Positions 44,801 through 58,700 of a stretch of DNA of 64,000 bases are shown in pieces (positions within the stretch are counted from its first letter, which is position 1; each line of letters starts with the position of its first letter). A model generated the notes under the pieces. That model was not told the DNA's origin. It saw nothing but the letters and a program-made list of their open reading frames with translations, and searched no databases. Location: contig NC_091669.1 in assembly GCF_042453785.1 (NCBI RefSeq), positions 14,739,001-14,803,000 on the forward strand, written 5' to 3'. Source of the stretch: Malus domestica (taxonomy: Eukaryota > Streptophyta > Magnoliopsida > Rosales > Rosaceae). Both the position numbers and the translations under genes were made by a program.

Positions 44801-47800
44801 TTAAGGAACACACACATTTTAAAAATTGCAATTTTCCATCCACCTTTCACATTCTTTTGTAGGTAGAGAGGGAAAATAAAGTGCTGGGAATATAGTGCAA
44901 AGAAATTTATATAAATTCAAAACTAGTACCATTATTACCCTAGATCAAAAGGTAAAAAATAGGGTTATACCTCATGGTGACCGCTTCAATTTTTGCGAAT
45001 TTTTCAAGCATGGTTTGATCAGCGGAGGATGGAGTTCCAACAGAAGGACTGCCTGCATTTAGTGGAACACTTATATTACTCACGCTGGCAGGAGATCCAA
45101 CACCAGTCATTGCTGAGGTCTTAGGGAGCGAGTTTGTTTTCCGTTTTGCTGCAGCTTGAGACTGGTGTTGCCGTTGCATAGACTCATTAGCACTGGAAGT
45201 CAAACATGGGGCTCCAATAGTAGGAACTGAGGTCATTGCTGCCTTCTCCTTCTGCGATGCCGCTAAAGCAGAAGTTACTGCAGCTGTTCCAAAGTGGGGT
45301 CTTACAGAACCAGTAGAAAACTCCCCCGACTTTGATGATAATGGGGATTGCACTAAAGCCCCAGAAGATACCCGAGGACTTTGAGCTAATTTTCTTTTTG
45401 GGAGTTGGTCATCCTTTCTTGCATCTTTCTCCATATTCTGACCAAGATTACTCCAGGATGGCTGAGAAAAATTAGATCTCATGAATGCATGCTGTGATAA
45501 TCTTTGGTGAAGCCTTGATGGATCGAGATGGCTTGTGTCTCCTTCCATTATCGGCACATCGGTCTTAATCCCACTGAGCTCTGACCCGTCTATCTTACCT
45601 ATATCAAACGGCTCTTCCTTGGCACCATATCTCATGTTTGGCTGTCCTACAACAAATGGCATTGTCCCAGGGTCCTGACTCACCGCCCCATCAAACATCT
45701 GCTGGGAGAACTTCTGAATTCCTGTATTTGAAAACTGAATTCCTTTGGCCATTGCTTGCTGCTGCAAATAGTTATTCTTCCAGTTCATATCTGATCCATG
45801 GAAAGTATCCATATGTGGCCCTATTTGCTCATGTTGCATTCCATCAAGGCCAACTGGTGTGGGTCTTTGTCTCTTATTAAAAGTAGATAAGGGTGACATT
45901 TGGCCATCTTGATGCTCTCTCTTTCCAAGAAGAGGGACATTACTGTTCACATTGTCAGTATACGAGATCATCATGTCTTGCCCAACAGGGGAAGGTGATG
46001 CATTGACAACACTTCCTGATCCAGCGTCCTGCACACTTCTTGGGGTTCCGACCCCCATTTGATACCTTGATTGGTTCGGTGCTAAATGTGGTGCTGGAAC
46101 AGAAGCATCGGTCATAAAACTCTTGGATCTTAGGGCCAACAAGTTATTTGTACTCACATTTTGATCGGTCAAATTTTCATGGGCGTGTGGCATCATATTG
46201 GCTGGAAGGGTTCCTGAATCTCCCAACCTACTGTTAGATCTTTCTGGAACTCTATCAATGCAAACTTTCTTCCCATGTGTCTTGCTATTAGATGCAACAG
46301 TTTCTGGCATCTGTCTCAACCTCTTTCTCCGGATACCAGTCAATGCCAAATCGAGCTGCAAACGCAAAAATTGATATGATTAAAATGCATCAAATCATCC
46401 AGGTGAAGTACATCAACTAAACCTGAAACTTCATTACCTTTGTGGGAACTGGATTTTTACAGAGCCTGTCTAACTTGGGAGTTGGATCTAAATGAAGTTG
46501 TGGCTGCAAAGATTTCAATATTCGGGACTCCACTTCCTGCAATTTAAAGTGAATACTATATGTTGACATCACAACTCGAACATATTACAGAGAACTATTT
46601 GGAAGGGATGGGAGACATCTAGTTACATACCATCAGGTCACCATAAGCCCAAGAATTATCTGAGATCAGCGGGATATCCTTCACTACATTTTCCAATGAC
46701 ATTTTAAGGCATACTTTATTTACAATGACGGATCCATTGGTAGAGGGACTACTAGGCCCTTGTTCAAAAGCACATTTGCGATAATCACGAATCTGCAAGA
46801 AATCACATATAACCAATTTTAAAAACAAAGTATAGCTAAATAATGTAAAAATTAGTTAATGTTTGTTGTCCTATTCCCATTTCGAAATACTTTTCTATTA
46901 GATTATTTCACTGTTCTTGCATAGGTAATCTTACGGAACAAGATAACTCACCTCACACACAAGTGTTCCATCGACATACTTGCAAGGTATATCATCTAGA
47001 ATATCTCCAGGCAACCGGCCAGATTCAATTGCCTCCAGATATATTTGCAAATGGAAAAGGAAGAAAATCTTAGTACCAAAAAAAAAAAAAAAAAAAAAAA
47101 AACTACAGAGCAAGAAATTCCAGATAGTAATTTCGATGCAGATGACAAGGAAGGAGTTGCAGGTGGCATAAAGTGACCTGTAAACTAGTTAAATCAAATA
47201 ACAAATTGATGAAGCGCCTTTTGAAAAAACCGTTCTTTCTTCTTTTTCATTTGTTTGGTTTTACACACTCATTGCACGTAATACATGCTCATCAATGGTC
47301 AAGTCCATCATTATAACAGTCAGTTTTCTGGAGTTAAATGAATAAACAAAACAGCGAAAACTTTATATCAAAATTTTAATGGAAGAGTTTTATGCCATAC
47401 TATATTGCATGCAACTACTGATCTTCCAAAGAAAAATTGCAACATTCTAACCATAACTGGACACTCAAAAGAAATAAAGGGGGAAATTCAAATAACTAGA
47501 CATTTACCGAAAAAAGAGTTTCTGACGTCCTATCATATGGGTGTAACAACTTTGGAACATCTTGATGTGTAGCTTGATGAGAAGTGTCATTCTGAAAATT
47601 CATAAATACAGAAGGGCTTAAGAATAAGAAACAAGATTTAAAAGAGCCATGTTTCCATCTTATCCAAAATTATATTTCTTTTTAACAAACCTCTGATGGT
47701 TTTCCAATAGAGTATCCATCTGGGAAGAGATTCAAAGTGAAGGAAACTTCGTTTTCTGTCAAAACAAAGGAAAGAAAAATCAAGATAAAAACAATGGCTA

Positions 47801-48786
47801 ATCCCCTAAAAAAATTGTGACAAACCTGCAGATAGGAGAAGCCCTTCAGAAGACATTGGTGGACCAGAAACCCTGGCCCCATTCTCACCCTGTACATACC
47901 ATAAGAGAATCTAATTAGTCAAAAACAAAGATAGAATGCAAACGGCACATCAAACCCTCTACTCATTCTCCTTATTCAAGGGTTCTCAATCAAACTACAA
48001 TGAAAGCTTTCCGCTTGCATATTCCATATCAGAATAAGTAAAAAGTAATGCTCATTTCTGTTTCAGTTGCAAGAAAGAAGGAAAATAATGTGGATTCTGT
48101 TCTGCGTCTCCTTCCGTGCACCTTTTAAGTCGATCAAGGGCAGCAAAAGAATAACTCCATAGCCCTTGGGGGATTAAGAATTAACTGGATACGGATATAG
48201 CTTCAACATTCAACTCGAGGTGATGGATCAGAAATTTTTAATTTCAACAATTAATTTAAGTACCCACTTTGAAAACAAAGTGCTTTGATCTCAACATCCA
48301 CTTTCCACCCAAAAACAAATAATATTCAGCAGAATCGACATAGATATTCAAATTCAGGCTCAGCAAAACGCCTGGACACACTTTGTGAGCAAAACCCCAA
48401 TGCCGAAAGATCGAAAATAGCTGTAAACCTTTATGTAAATTCTTCCCTTGTACAACTTGAACAGCCAAAAACACCCCAGTAAAGTAATCACACAAGCAAA
48501 GCAACAAATTAAACACTCCGCTAAATTACAGTAATAAATTAAGTTGAATTATCAGCAATTTCTTTTTCTCACATTGCCACTCATTTCCCCACATTTTCTC
48601 AGCAACCAAACAGAGAGAAATTCACCAATCTCAAAACTTTACCTCGAGCTTTCTGGGGACAGCTCGGGAGCTGCTGTTATTGGGAGTCTCGGACACGTCA
48701 TCACCGGCAACGTCGGCCTCGGACTGCAGAGGCGGCTTCGGACGGAACCTAGTACCGGTCCTTGAAACCTTAAACGAAACACCCAT
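41818..48786 (-). CDS. PHL: PHYTOCHROME-DEPENDENT LATE-FLOWERING (PHL)-like, SPT20-related, polyglutamine-rich
   Basis: Twelve exons (48643-48786, 47826-47889, 47691-47755, 47508-47591, 46952-47032, 46631-46792, 46438-46536, 44971-46355, 44346-44566, 44056-44201, 43444-43482, 41818-43362) join in frame to about 1,344 residues, close to Arabidopsis PHL. The N-terminus (MGVSFKVSRTGTRFRPKPPL) leads into the conserved SPT20-like region (ENEVSFTLNLFPDGYSIGKP, ESGRLPGDILDDIPCKYVDG, RDYRKCAFEQGPSSPS). A long Ser/Gln-rich middle part holds KREHQDGQMSPLSTFNKRQR. A second conserved region has CKIRILNFEKEEHIVQG and RTRLIVSERPNDGTVAMYYG. The last exon carries several polyglutamine tracts (near 42010-42260 and 42885-43025). 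Known role: nuclear cofactor affecting photoperiodic flowering through phytochrome B and CONSTANS. All introns are GT-AG. Confidence 0.92.
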
Positions 48787-49782
48787 GATTGGGTCGGAAT
48801 TCGATTGAGTTTCTCAGAATTTGAATCCGAGGTCGTTGCTGGGATGCAGGAGAGCTCGGATCATGGGAAGTTAATTGGAGGACGATAAAATTTGGAAACA
48901 AACAAACAAAAATTAATGAAAAAATAAACAAAAACAGAGGAGAAGAGGAGAGAAACAAAAACCCTAATTGGAATCTGTGTGTCTGTAATTTGTTAGTGTT
49001 GAATTTGACAGAAAGTAGGGCAGAGAAAGAGAGAAACGGGGGAAGTTGTGGAGCTCGTTGGACAAAGGTTGTGTTTTTTCTACTGTTAATGTTGTCTGAT
49101 TTGATTTTTATATGATTAGGATTTGGGAGGAAGTTATAACATCTCTCATTGGCTGCGAGCGATCCCAATTCCCAAGTGGTGCCGGTGTCTATTTTTGTGT
49201 TTTATTTGTTTGCATTTTCGATTAAGCAGAAGGTCCTGTTATCCACGCCGCTCTTCTCTTATATTTTTCATTTACTTTCTAAAATTTTTATCGTCAAATC
49301 AAATGATTTGAAAGGATAAAAAAAAAAGATGTACGAATACCACCGAGGTCAAAAGATAAACAAGTTTGTCCGAAGATAAAATCTGTTGGCATAGTTGTTA
49401 CATAGAAGAGGACTGAAGGTTCTGGTTGACACAGTTGACATCCGGTTGCGTGTAACAACAATTCCAAAAATGATATAAGAATAATAGCAATAATAACATC
49501 GATATTTGTCAACACCAGAGAAACCTCTCATATCTTTATCATTCAAATTTCAGCCACCTACATAGACAAGTCTAACAAAAACCTACACAAACGATAAAAT
49601 CTTCATATTTGTCACATCTGCATCTCAGGTTCAGCGGGGTAAATGTAGAAAAAATTGTGGTGGTGCCGCTGTCGTTGGTCGGTGATCCGGAATACCTGTG
49701 ACGGTAAAACTACAGAACGTACCATTTTACAACCCTATCAGCCTTGCAGTAAGCACCAAGAAACCTAGCCTTGACCAACAAG
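48787..49782. other. Region between NUP107 and PHL (tandem, same strand)
   Basis: The PHL leader and promoter occupy the left side; there is an A/C-rich stretch near 48895-48960. The NUP107 3' UTR occupies the right end. Short frames here look spurious. Confidence 0.5.
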
Positions 49783-52700
49783 TCAAGAAGAAAGCTCCTC
49801 TTCAAGCTCCATTTGGCTTATGGAATATTCCCTCTCAAACAATAAAAGTTCCTGCAGATGAGACGGTGGTTCAATAAGTCGGGTCATGTTAATCAGCGGA
49901 TGCTAAAGGGGAAAGTAAAAGAGGGAGCTCCACGGAAGTTTCCGAATGATCAAATAAGCTTACGGGGTACTTTATAAGTACATAATTCCAAAATTGACAA
50001 ATTTAAGGCCCAGCACATGTTCAGTGATGAATCTGTGGATGATGTGAAGTCAAGACTCAGAAGTGAAGGTTATGGTATGGCGGAGGCCAGAGGGCAATGG
50101 CTATCGGTTGAAATTTTGATGGCAAGGGGTTTAATTTACGATACAAAAGTGCCTTTAGAAGGAAGAGTAGACATTTACATCCGATTGTTTAAAAGTGGGA
50201 GATCGATAGACAAAGGAACAATATGCTTAAAGCCTCAAGTTATAAATTGTCTACCTGGTGAACAAATGAGAAGTATCTATTACCTGCAGTTGTTGGTGAC
50301 TAAACAAATGAAGAAATCCAGCTTCGGAGCTAGCAACTAATTCAATCAACTGATCATGGCTTTCAGGTGGAACACCCAACTCTATAAGTGAAAGCGAGAC
50401 CTGCATATTATGACATACATTACACAATTAAAAGGTGTGCACAGTTCTTGTTACTGTATGTAATCATTCAACAAATTTCAAGTAGAAGGCCACTTGGGAA
50501 GAAGGTTACCTGCATGCATCGAAGAATGACTTCTGGAATACAGCACCTACGACATAGACCCAGCACAACGTATGTTGCTGGGCTCTTCAAGGAACCTTCT
50601 TTGCTCGAATACCAGGCATCTAATTGCGAAATCTCGATGGTAACTCCAGCTTGAAAACGAGGCAACTCACCTGCGATGAAAATTATTCAGTTCAATCACC
50701 TTTTCTCCTACTATTTCTTTCATTCACCATTTGAAGAGTACATTTCTTTTTCCTTCAATTATCCTGTTATACTTTCACAATGTTTCTTCTGTTTGTAAAG
50801 AACTTTTGTTGTCAGTTGTTGATTAGAATTCATTTGATTTTGATTCTCTAGCAACGTGACCACACTTTGATCAATTTGTGAAGATTGTGTTAGGTTGAAC
50901 ATAGAGAGCTGCCGAACAATCCATTTATTAACCTTTGCTTTTTTCTAGAATTTCCAATATAAGATTCACTCACATTGAGCACAGCCAAAAAGCCCGAGCC
51001 CTAAAATTCTAGTTGGAAGATCAAAGAAAACCAGAGAGGGACCTTGAGCAAAGAACAACAGAACTCCAGTATCAATAATATTGCTTACCTTTGAAGCCAG
51101 CAGCCATTACAGTACCAAGAATACCCCCATCAGTGTTTTCCTGTGACCCAAGACCATCGCCTGCCACTGCCAAGCAGCGAAGCACCACCTCAACACAGTA
51201 ATTGTCCTTTGAGGATATGGTGACATTTATCTACAGAAGAACAAAAAGATTCCTGTTAGTGAGCAAAAGAAAAATGAAGAAAGAAACAGAAAGGTTAATG
51301 CATAAAAGATTAGGTAGCTAAAGGGACAATATTCTGGACAGTGTAAACCCCTATTATTGTTCTCACCAATGAGAACCCACACAAAGAGAAACTTTGATTC
51401 TTAGTTTTGAGAATCTATCAATACACGTTTGTTTTATCCTTTCTTACTATCAGCTTCCACAAACAAATAAACATACCATTAGTTGCCTATGCAACACATC
51501 TTCCTCGCTCACTGAAGAGTAAAGAGCACTCATTAATGCAGTGCACACGGTTGCATCTGGAGGCAGACATTCACCAGATGGCAAGCAAAGCATTGCGGTG
51601 GTGTGCAATTCAACAAATACAGGTTCCACAGATTCATACAAATGATCTTGAGCTGAAGCTAACCAAGGATTTTCAGTTCCTATATACAAAGACAACTTAC
51701 TTACATGTCAAGCAACTATTAAATCTGAAAAAGGTGAAAAAGAGAAAGGAAAAAAAAGGACAATAATGGATCTAAACCCGTTGTCCTTGGGAAATTTTGT
51801 TTGAACAAACACAAGCCAATCCAGATATCTTTCTCAGCTTGTTTTCACATTTAGAAAGAGAAATAATCAGCTTACTCAGTAACAATGACAGAGATGAATT
51901 CAGAGTCTCCTTGGCTGCTGAAACGGCTCTTTGTTTTTCCTCCATTGAGAGTTCAAGGGGGGGAACCTCTGCATTCTCTAATTCAATTTTGAGCCAATTG
52001 CGATATTTTGCATCACAAGAATAATACTCGCTCTGCTCAAAATAAAAAACAAATTAACATCCACATATGTAAATGTTATATAAAATTTCACAAGGATTTG
52101 ATAACATACTAAATTACTAATAAGTTGGCAATGTTAACTGGAGAGAGAGAGAGAGAGAGAGACACACACACACACACACACACACACAAATGAAGCTTAC
52201 CCAATCGTGGAACTCTTTCAGGTTCTGAGAAACGTTGTAATCCTCCACGGTATCAGAAGATTCTGAGAGTTGCTTTAAAGGTTCAGCAAGGAAGCTAAGT
52301 AATGTGTGAGCACCAATGGGCATTGCAGGAACTCTCCACATTGAACCTAGGGCAAACTCCCGAAACAATATGTTGCTATAAGAAGAAAATGGGAGGTTAA
52401 AAGTGAGGAAATCACAGATAGAAACAAAATAGGACAGGCAAGGAAGATGCAATGAGAATGTATCAGCAACAAATACCACCTAAAGAATCTCATGGAACTA
52501 GTACAACAATTAGGGACAACAAATACCACCTAAAGAATCTCACGGAACCAGTATAACAATTAGGGAAACTATCCTCACCAAGACGAGAACTACAACTTTA
52601 AGATATAAATCACCTTTTGTTTTCTTGCAAGAAAGTATACATCATCCTTAACACATCACAAAAAGAAAAGAACTGAACTATTCTTTCGTGCTGTTAGATG

Positions 52701-55700
52701 ATTTTAGAATTATGTACTGACCAGAAACCAGCTTGAGGTTCCACAAACATAAACGGAGCTATACAACATGGTACAACCATTACCTGTGTGTCAAAGCTCG
52801 TAGAAGAAGTTTTGTACTGACATCCCTGACATTAGTAACTGTGGAGGGGGGTGTAAAGCATAGCCACTGGATAACCATAGCTTTGGGAAGGCTCTGCAGC
52901 CGGTGCTGCTCTGCAACATCTGATAACTTATCATACTTGCCAACTTTCATTTCCCGAGATCTTGACAGAACCCTGTTTAAACAGTTTGTTAGAAGTAGAA
53001 TAAGGTATAGAAAAATCAAATTGCTTTCTTCCCGTCCCAAAAGTAAAGTAGGATAAAGAAGAAACATAAATACCTCTCAACAATCTCTTCAAAACTTCCT
53101 TTTGAGTTGTCCACCGGAGAAAATTGTAAATACCCCATAGCAGAAAGGAAGATCTTATATTTGACATGCACACTGTTAACAGACGACATAGAATAAATAA
53201 TAAATAATATATATATATATATATATATATTATATACCAGGTAATAAACAAAACTTCATGTCCCCTCCATCCATAGAAAAAAATTATAGGACCCCGCATA
53301 GAATACCCTACAATTTGCGATATCTTGCTAACAAAAATTTACAATACATTTTACAAATTTGAATACCCTACATGTTTTGTGTTAAAAAGGTAATGGGAGA
53401 ACATTGTACAGAAACATTAACCTGCTGTTCAGCCTCAGTTCCATCATGTGCACAAAGAGGTCAATGCAACGGTGGCGTGCAAGTTGAGAAGCATATATAC
53501 CCACCAACTCCTCATGTTGCATGGAAAAGAGAAACATGGCATACCTAGAATCAGATTCACCAACCATTAATGAACAATAAACAAAATATTGCATCCACAC
53601 ACACACAATCCTCTTACAATACACCAGAAATCTTCGTGTCCATTTAAGCCAAAAAATAAGACAAAAATCAAGCTGTCTTGAAGGACATGAGAACCACCCT
53701 CTCTACACGCTCAGCCCATTCAAGGGTTCCTCCAAACTTTGTCCCATATTGCTTCCCCGAGTTCTCGTGTTGTTGTTCATCACACTCATCGGTTTCACAA
53801 AATGTTATTCAACAATAGTTCATACCGTATCACATAACAATTGCCAAAGACATGATTTGAAGCTACTTACATGTGTATAATGAGATCACCAACATTCATA
53901 ATCTTCTCTCTCAAAGTATCCTTATTTTCATCATCAAGTAAATATCTAAGCACAAGTACTAGATGAGCACCAAATCGAATCATCTGAGGATCTCCATGAG
54001 GCCTGACAATAAAAAAAACAATGCCCATTAGTCATTAAACCAATCCTATGAAACTAGAGAACTACTTATTTTGTTTGTTTCAGCGGAACATGTAAAACTG
54101 CAATAAATTTGTTTACAAAAAATATCGAAACCGATGTCACAAAAATATGTTGAAACCAAGACATTCATGTACAAAAGAAATCACCAACAAAGCAACATGG
54201 AGAATCATTATATCGTGATCATCTATTTCAAGAACTTGCATTGCATTGATATTTGGTCATACAAAATGTTATCAAATGTTGAAAGGCCCAGGAACAAAGA
54301 ATTCACTTGTTCCTCTGAAACATAGTCGTCTCTAACGCATATGAGGTCAGAGAACTGAGGTGAATGCAACTAACCAACATTACCTGAAGAAACTCTTATC
54401 ATCTTCTGAAGGGGCTATCCATGACCATATCAGGTCCAGCAATTGTGGGATATCTCCTAACATTAGTTTCATCTGTCAAGCAATTTGTTGTTACAAGTAC
54501 AGAAAACTTATATCCTTCCTTTGAATAAAAAAGAAAAGAAACAAAAGCAGGCCCTGAAGTATGAAATACAAGTAGGAGTGAGGACTTCTACAAAGGAATA
54601 GTACACACGTTGCAATTCTTTTGTCAAGAAGAAGAAACATGCACATATATTTCAAGCGATAACATTTACACAATTTCATAGAAATTTGTTTTGGAAGAAA
54701 TCAAATTTCTTTAAGGAAAGGTTTTCCATCGAAAGAATTTGTTTTTGAAAACATCTCTTCAGAAAATTCTCTTCAAAAAAATATGATTATCTTCTCATTA
54801 TATTTTTGTCAAGGGTTCAACTTCAACCTAACACAAATGTTTGAGAATTACATTTGATCAAGGCTTCAACCTAGCACAAGCGTTTGGGAAACTCTTATCC
54901 ATAACATTTTCTTTGACTCTGTTTTTGTTTGTTTGGTAGATTTTAGAGGGATTCTTTTTTTGTTAACAAAAATACATTTCTATCAAAAAAGAAATGCATG
55001 TCCTAAAGAAATTTCCACAAGAGAAAAATTTCCCATTGAATCAAACAATACAAAAAAGTTTCCAATCAAAGAAACTATATGGTGGAACTATTTTCCATGG
55101 TAACAACAAGAGAATGAACTAATTGTTTTTTGAAGATACCTCAATTTGACGTTGCTGCTCCTTGCATCCTCGAGTAACACTTTCATGAACCAATTCCCTA
55201 ATCCAAACAATTTAAAATTTTCATCTCAAATAAACATTCTTTCATTAACAATAAGCAATACCGCAGAAAAGGACAGCTCAAAATCAGAATGAAAACTGCA
55301 TTGTATATATACCCTGATTGAAGTTTCTGGAGTAGATCTGAAAGTTGTCGTGGTTGTTGGTTAAAAACTTGGAGTGGCCAAATTCCTGGTCCATTTGAAG
55401 GCTGAACAGCTCCGTCACTATGTCCAGGACTTCCATCAATTGCATCTCCAATGCTTTTAAATTGATCCATTCTTCCCGGTTCCAAATGAGCCAATTCCAA
55501 ATCCACCTGAACATGTAACCATGATTTCGCCATAGCCCAGCATGCTGACTGCAACTATCTTGGTTAGATTTACGAAAAGTGTCTAAAACTGAAGGTGCAG
55601 TTACAAGGGAAAGAAAAAAAAAGCTTTTCTAGTGACACCCTAACACATCTGAGTTCACAAACTCTACTCTTACTGAAAAACTGAAACACTAAATACTCAA

Positions 55701-58700
55701 AAAATAAATAAACCCAAACCCACCAACTGCAAGCCCCCTTCCCCCTGAAACCACGCTGATATTTCCCACCAGCCCAACTATCGCCCTCCTTTCTATCGTT
55801 AATGCATCTAAATTAGGGCAGTCTTGCCATTACAAAAGGGTATTGTCAACCACTAAAAAAATCAACAAACCCCTAGTTAAATTGGGAAGGCAGCAAGAGA
55901 AAAGAAGAAAACTGTCTGAGTTTTGTATTCAAGTACTCTAAGACTCTTTTTAATTGAAGGATGGGGGAGAGGAAGAGTCAAGGGTTCTTCAATTCTACTT
56001 TTAAGTTGAAGGGAGGGAGGGAGTGGAGACAGAGGGTGCTCAGGTTGTGGCCCTGTGGCGTGTGTTTTTTATTTTCATAAACTTTTGTATTTAATTTTAG
56101 AGTGCAGCAAGCATAACAACATTCGCACCATACAAAACTGGCGTTTTTATTTTTTGATAGAAGTTATGAACGGACTGTAGCATGCCATAATTTGAAACAC
56201 TAAAGAGTAAATGTAAAAAAAGCTACTGACTCATCACACAGAAACCCATATTAAAAATCAGCAGTTAAGACAATATAAAAAATTAAAAAAGATTTTGAGG
56301 ATTCTTATAACTTTGGGGTCAAGGGGACAAATACCTCCCAGTCAGTGCAGATTGGAAGCATGCGCCTTAAATTGCTACATTGAGCTGCATACACTGCTGC
56401 TTCATATTTCCCAGCATCTTGCTCAGCTATTTTCTTCAACATAGATAGAAACGAAATTTAGCATGTTAAAATACTTCGGGGGCAAAGAAAGGAATAAAAA
56501 GCAACAGATAATTCTATAACATCAAGAACAATGAGAAGACCAGGGAGCAGAACATAAAATATTTCATATTCAGTATTTACAATGTATGAAATCCATACAA
56601 AAGGACAGAAATATGTTGCCAATTCCTTTCAACTCTACCTCTGATGCACAATATGATGCCCATTTCCACAGATGCCATTGATGGCCAATGCCACTTTCCA
56701 ACTCAATGGCTTGCAAAGTTCTCTTCTTTCCGTTTTTCACCACAGCTTCAACTGAAGGAAAATCATCAATTCCTCCAAATATGCACAAAGTTGCAGCTCT
56801 CCATGGCTACCAAAATGTTAGCAGGTGTCAAGGAGCAACATTAACATAAAATAAAGTATTATCCCATATTTTTCAGAACTTCACTAACCTGTCCTGCAGA
56901 CCGGCAAAGGTGACATGCCTCTTCCCGTCTTCCAGCTCTTAAAAGAATCCAGACATCTTCCAACAGAGATTCATCTTGTTTCTGCAGGCGTAAAACTGTT
57001 AAATTCTATCTGATAGAAACGTACATGCACGAAAAAATAGAAGTTACATATGGCAGAAATTCTGAACCAACAGAAATTAGCAGATAATTAAAATGTCACA
57101 AAGCCCCTTTAGGTAACATTCTTTGACATAGAAAAATTACAAGTTGATAACTAAAGTTAAAAGTAGATTTGTGCATCACTAGCCAAAAAGAACAGGTGAG
57201 GGTTGGAGCTGGGTTTTGAATTGATTACTTCGTACTTAACAAATTCTGGCCCCTTCAATACAAATAATGTAGAGCCTAACACAATTATGGGAAGACCAAT
57301 CCTTGTTGTCTTGCAGCACAAATATACACGCACTGTATCAGTTACAACTCCACAGGATCTAAAGTACTTTCAATAATTTTAAACGCATTTTCCAGACAAC
57401 ACACAAAGAAAGTTCATAATGTTATAAAGACCATCATCTTTCCACACAGCAGCTTACATCTTGATATTCTTTGTTTCTTCTTAAAGGAAAATATATAATG
57501 CCAGTAATATTCTACTTTCAACTTGATATATAATCCTTTACGTACTATACTGTCTTCCTTACATGCTCAATTGATCAAATGTAAGCTTTGTGCCAAAACC
57601 TCATGCCAGTGAAGTCCACTAGGAGAATTAATCCATTAGCAACTTCAGGATAGCAAAGCATGAGGGGCAGTCATAGAAAAAATCCTCTACACAACCTAGT
57701 TAATTTGAAAGTCCATTTTATAACAGATAATTAATTTGTAAAGTTTATAATTTTCTTTTTTGTGAACAAACGATATTATCTACACTAGGGGGAGGGGTGG
57801 GCTTAGCCTCACAATGGGCTAGCAATAATGTGGTTGAAATTTGCCTTAGGCGAGGATCGAACCTAAGACCTCTCACTTACAAGTGAAGAGGAATAGGGCA
57901 AAGGCACTTCAAAATATAAGAAAACTTGAATTTGTGAGAGAACAAAAAATACTTTGTCATCAGGTAGTAGTTGAGCATGTTCACGTGTTGGAGCATCAAA
58001 ATCCAAGTGATGAATGGTATTTGTACTGGAGGCTCCTTTCTTAAGATAGCATTGAGTATGATACCAAATTCCAGAGCTTGGGAGACAGGCACCGACATGA
58101 GACCCCCTCACCTACAAGTATTAAAATTTCAATCTTCAAAACTTCCTCCTGATACACAAAAAGCTACAATAACCAGCGAAAGCTCACTGTCTTTGCCAAG
58201 TAAACAGGCCAATACATGCCATGGTGTGATACTAGAACTAAAAGATTGCATAATAAAAGATTGGTATATTAACCAGAGAATAATCAGTGTGCACAATTAA
58301 AGATATTCTGGGGAAATTATAGCAGTAAGTGGTAACCTTTCTTTCCAAGTCAAGTGCTTTGGAGGCTAAGCCTTCTAGCCATTGAACAATGCGTAAACAT
58401 AATTGTGCCGTATGGTCCTCTACGACAAATTGGCAAGCTTCCAAGTGTGATGTTGAGGGCAACTGTCATGAGTCAATATGTTTAAATGAGTTTTTTTTGC
58501 TTTTTTGGCTAACCTCCCTGTACTTCGTAATATATTAAATTTTCTATTAAAAAATAGGTAAATTCACATGTTTTTCCAATCAAACAACTAATGACAAGAA
58601 AGATGCATTACCAAGATGAACTCTTTTGGGATTTCTTCAGTCCCTGCAAGAAGAAGAATAACTGTCACACTAAACTCAAAGCTAATAAGTGTAAGACTTG

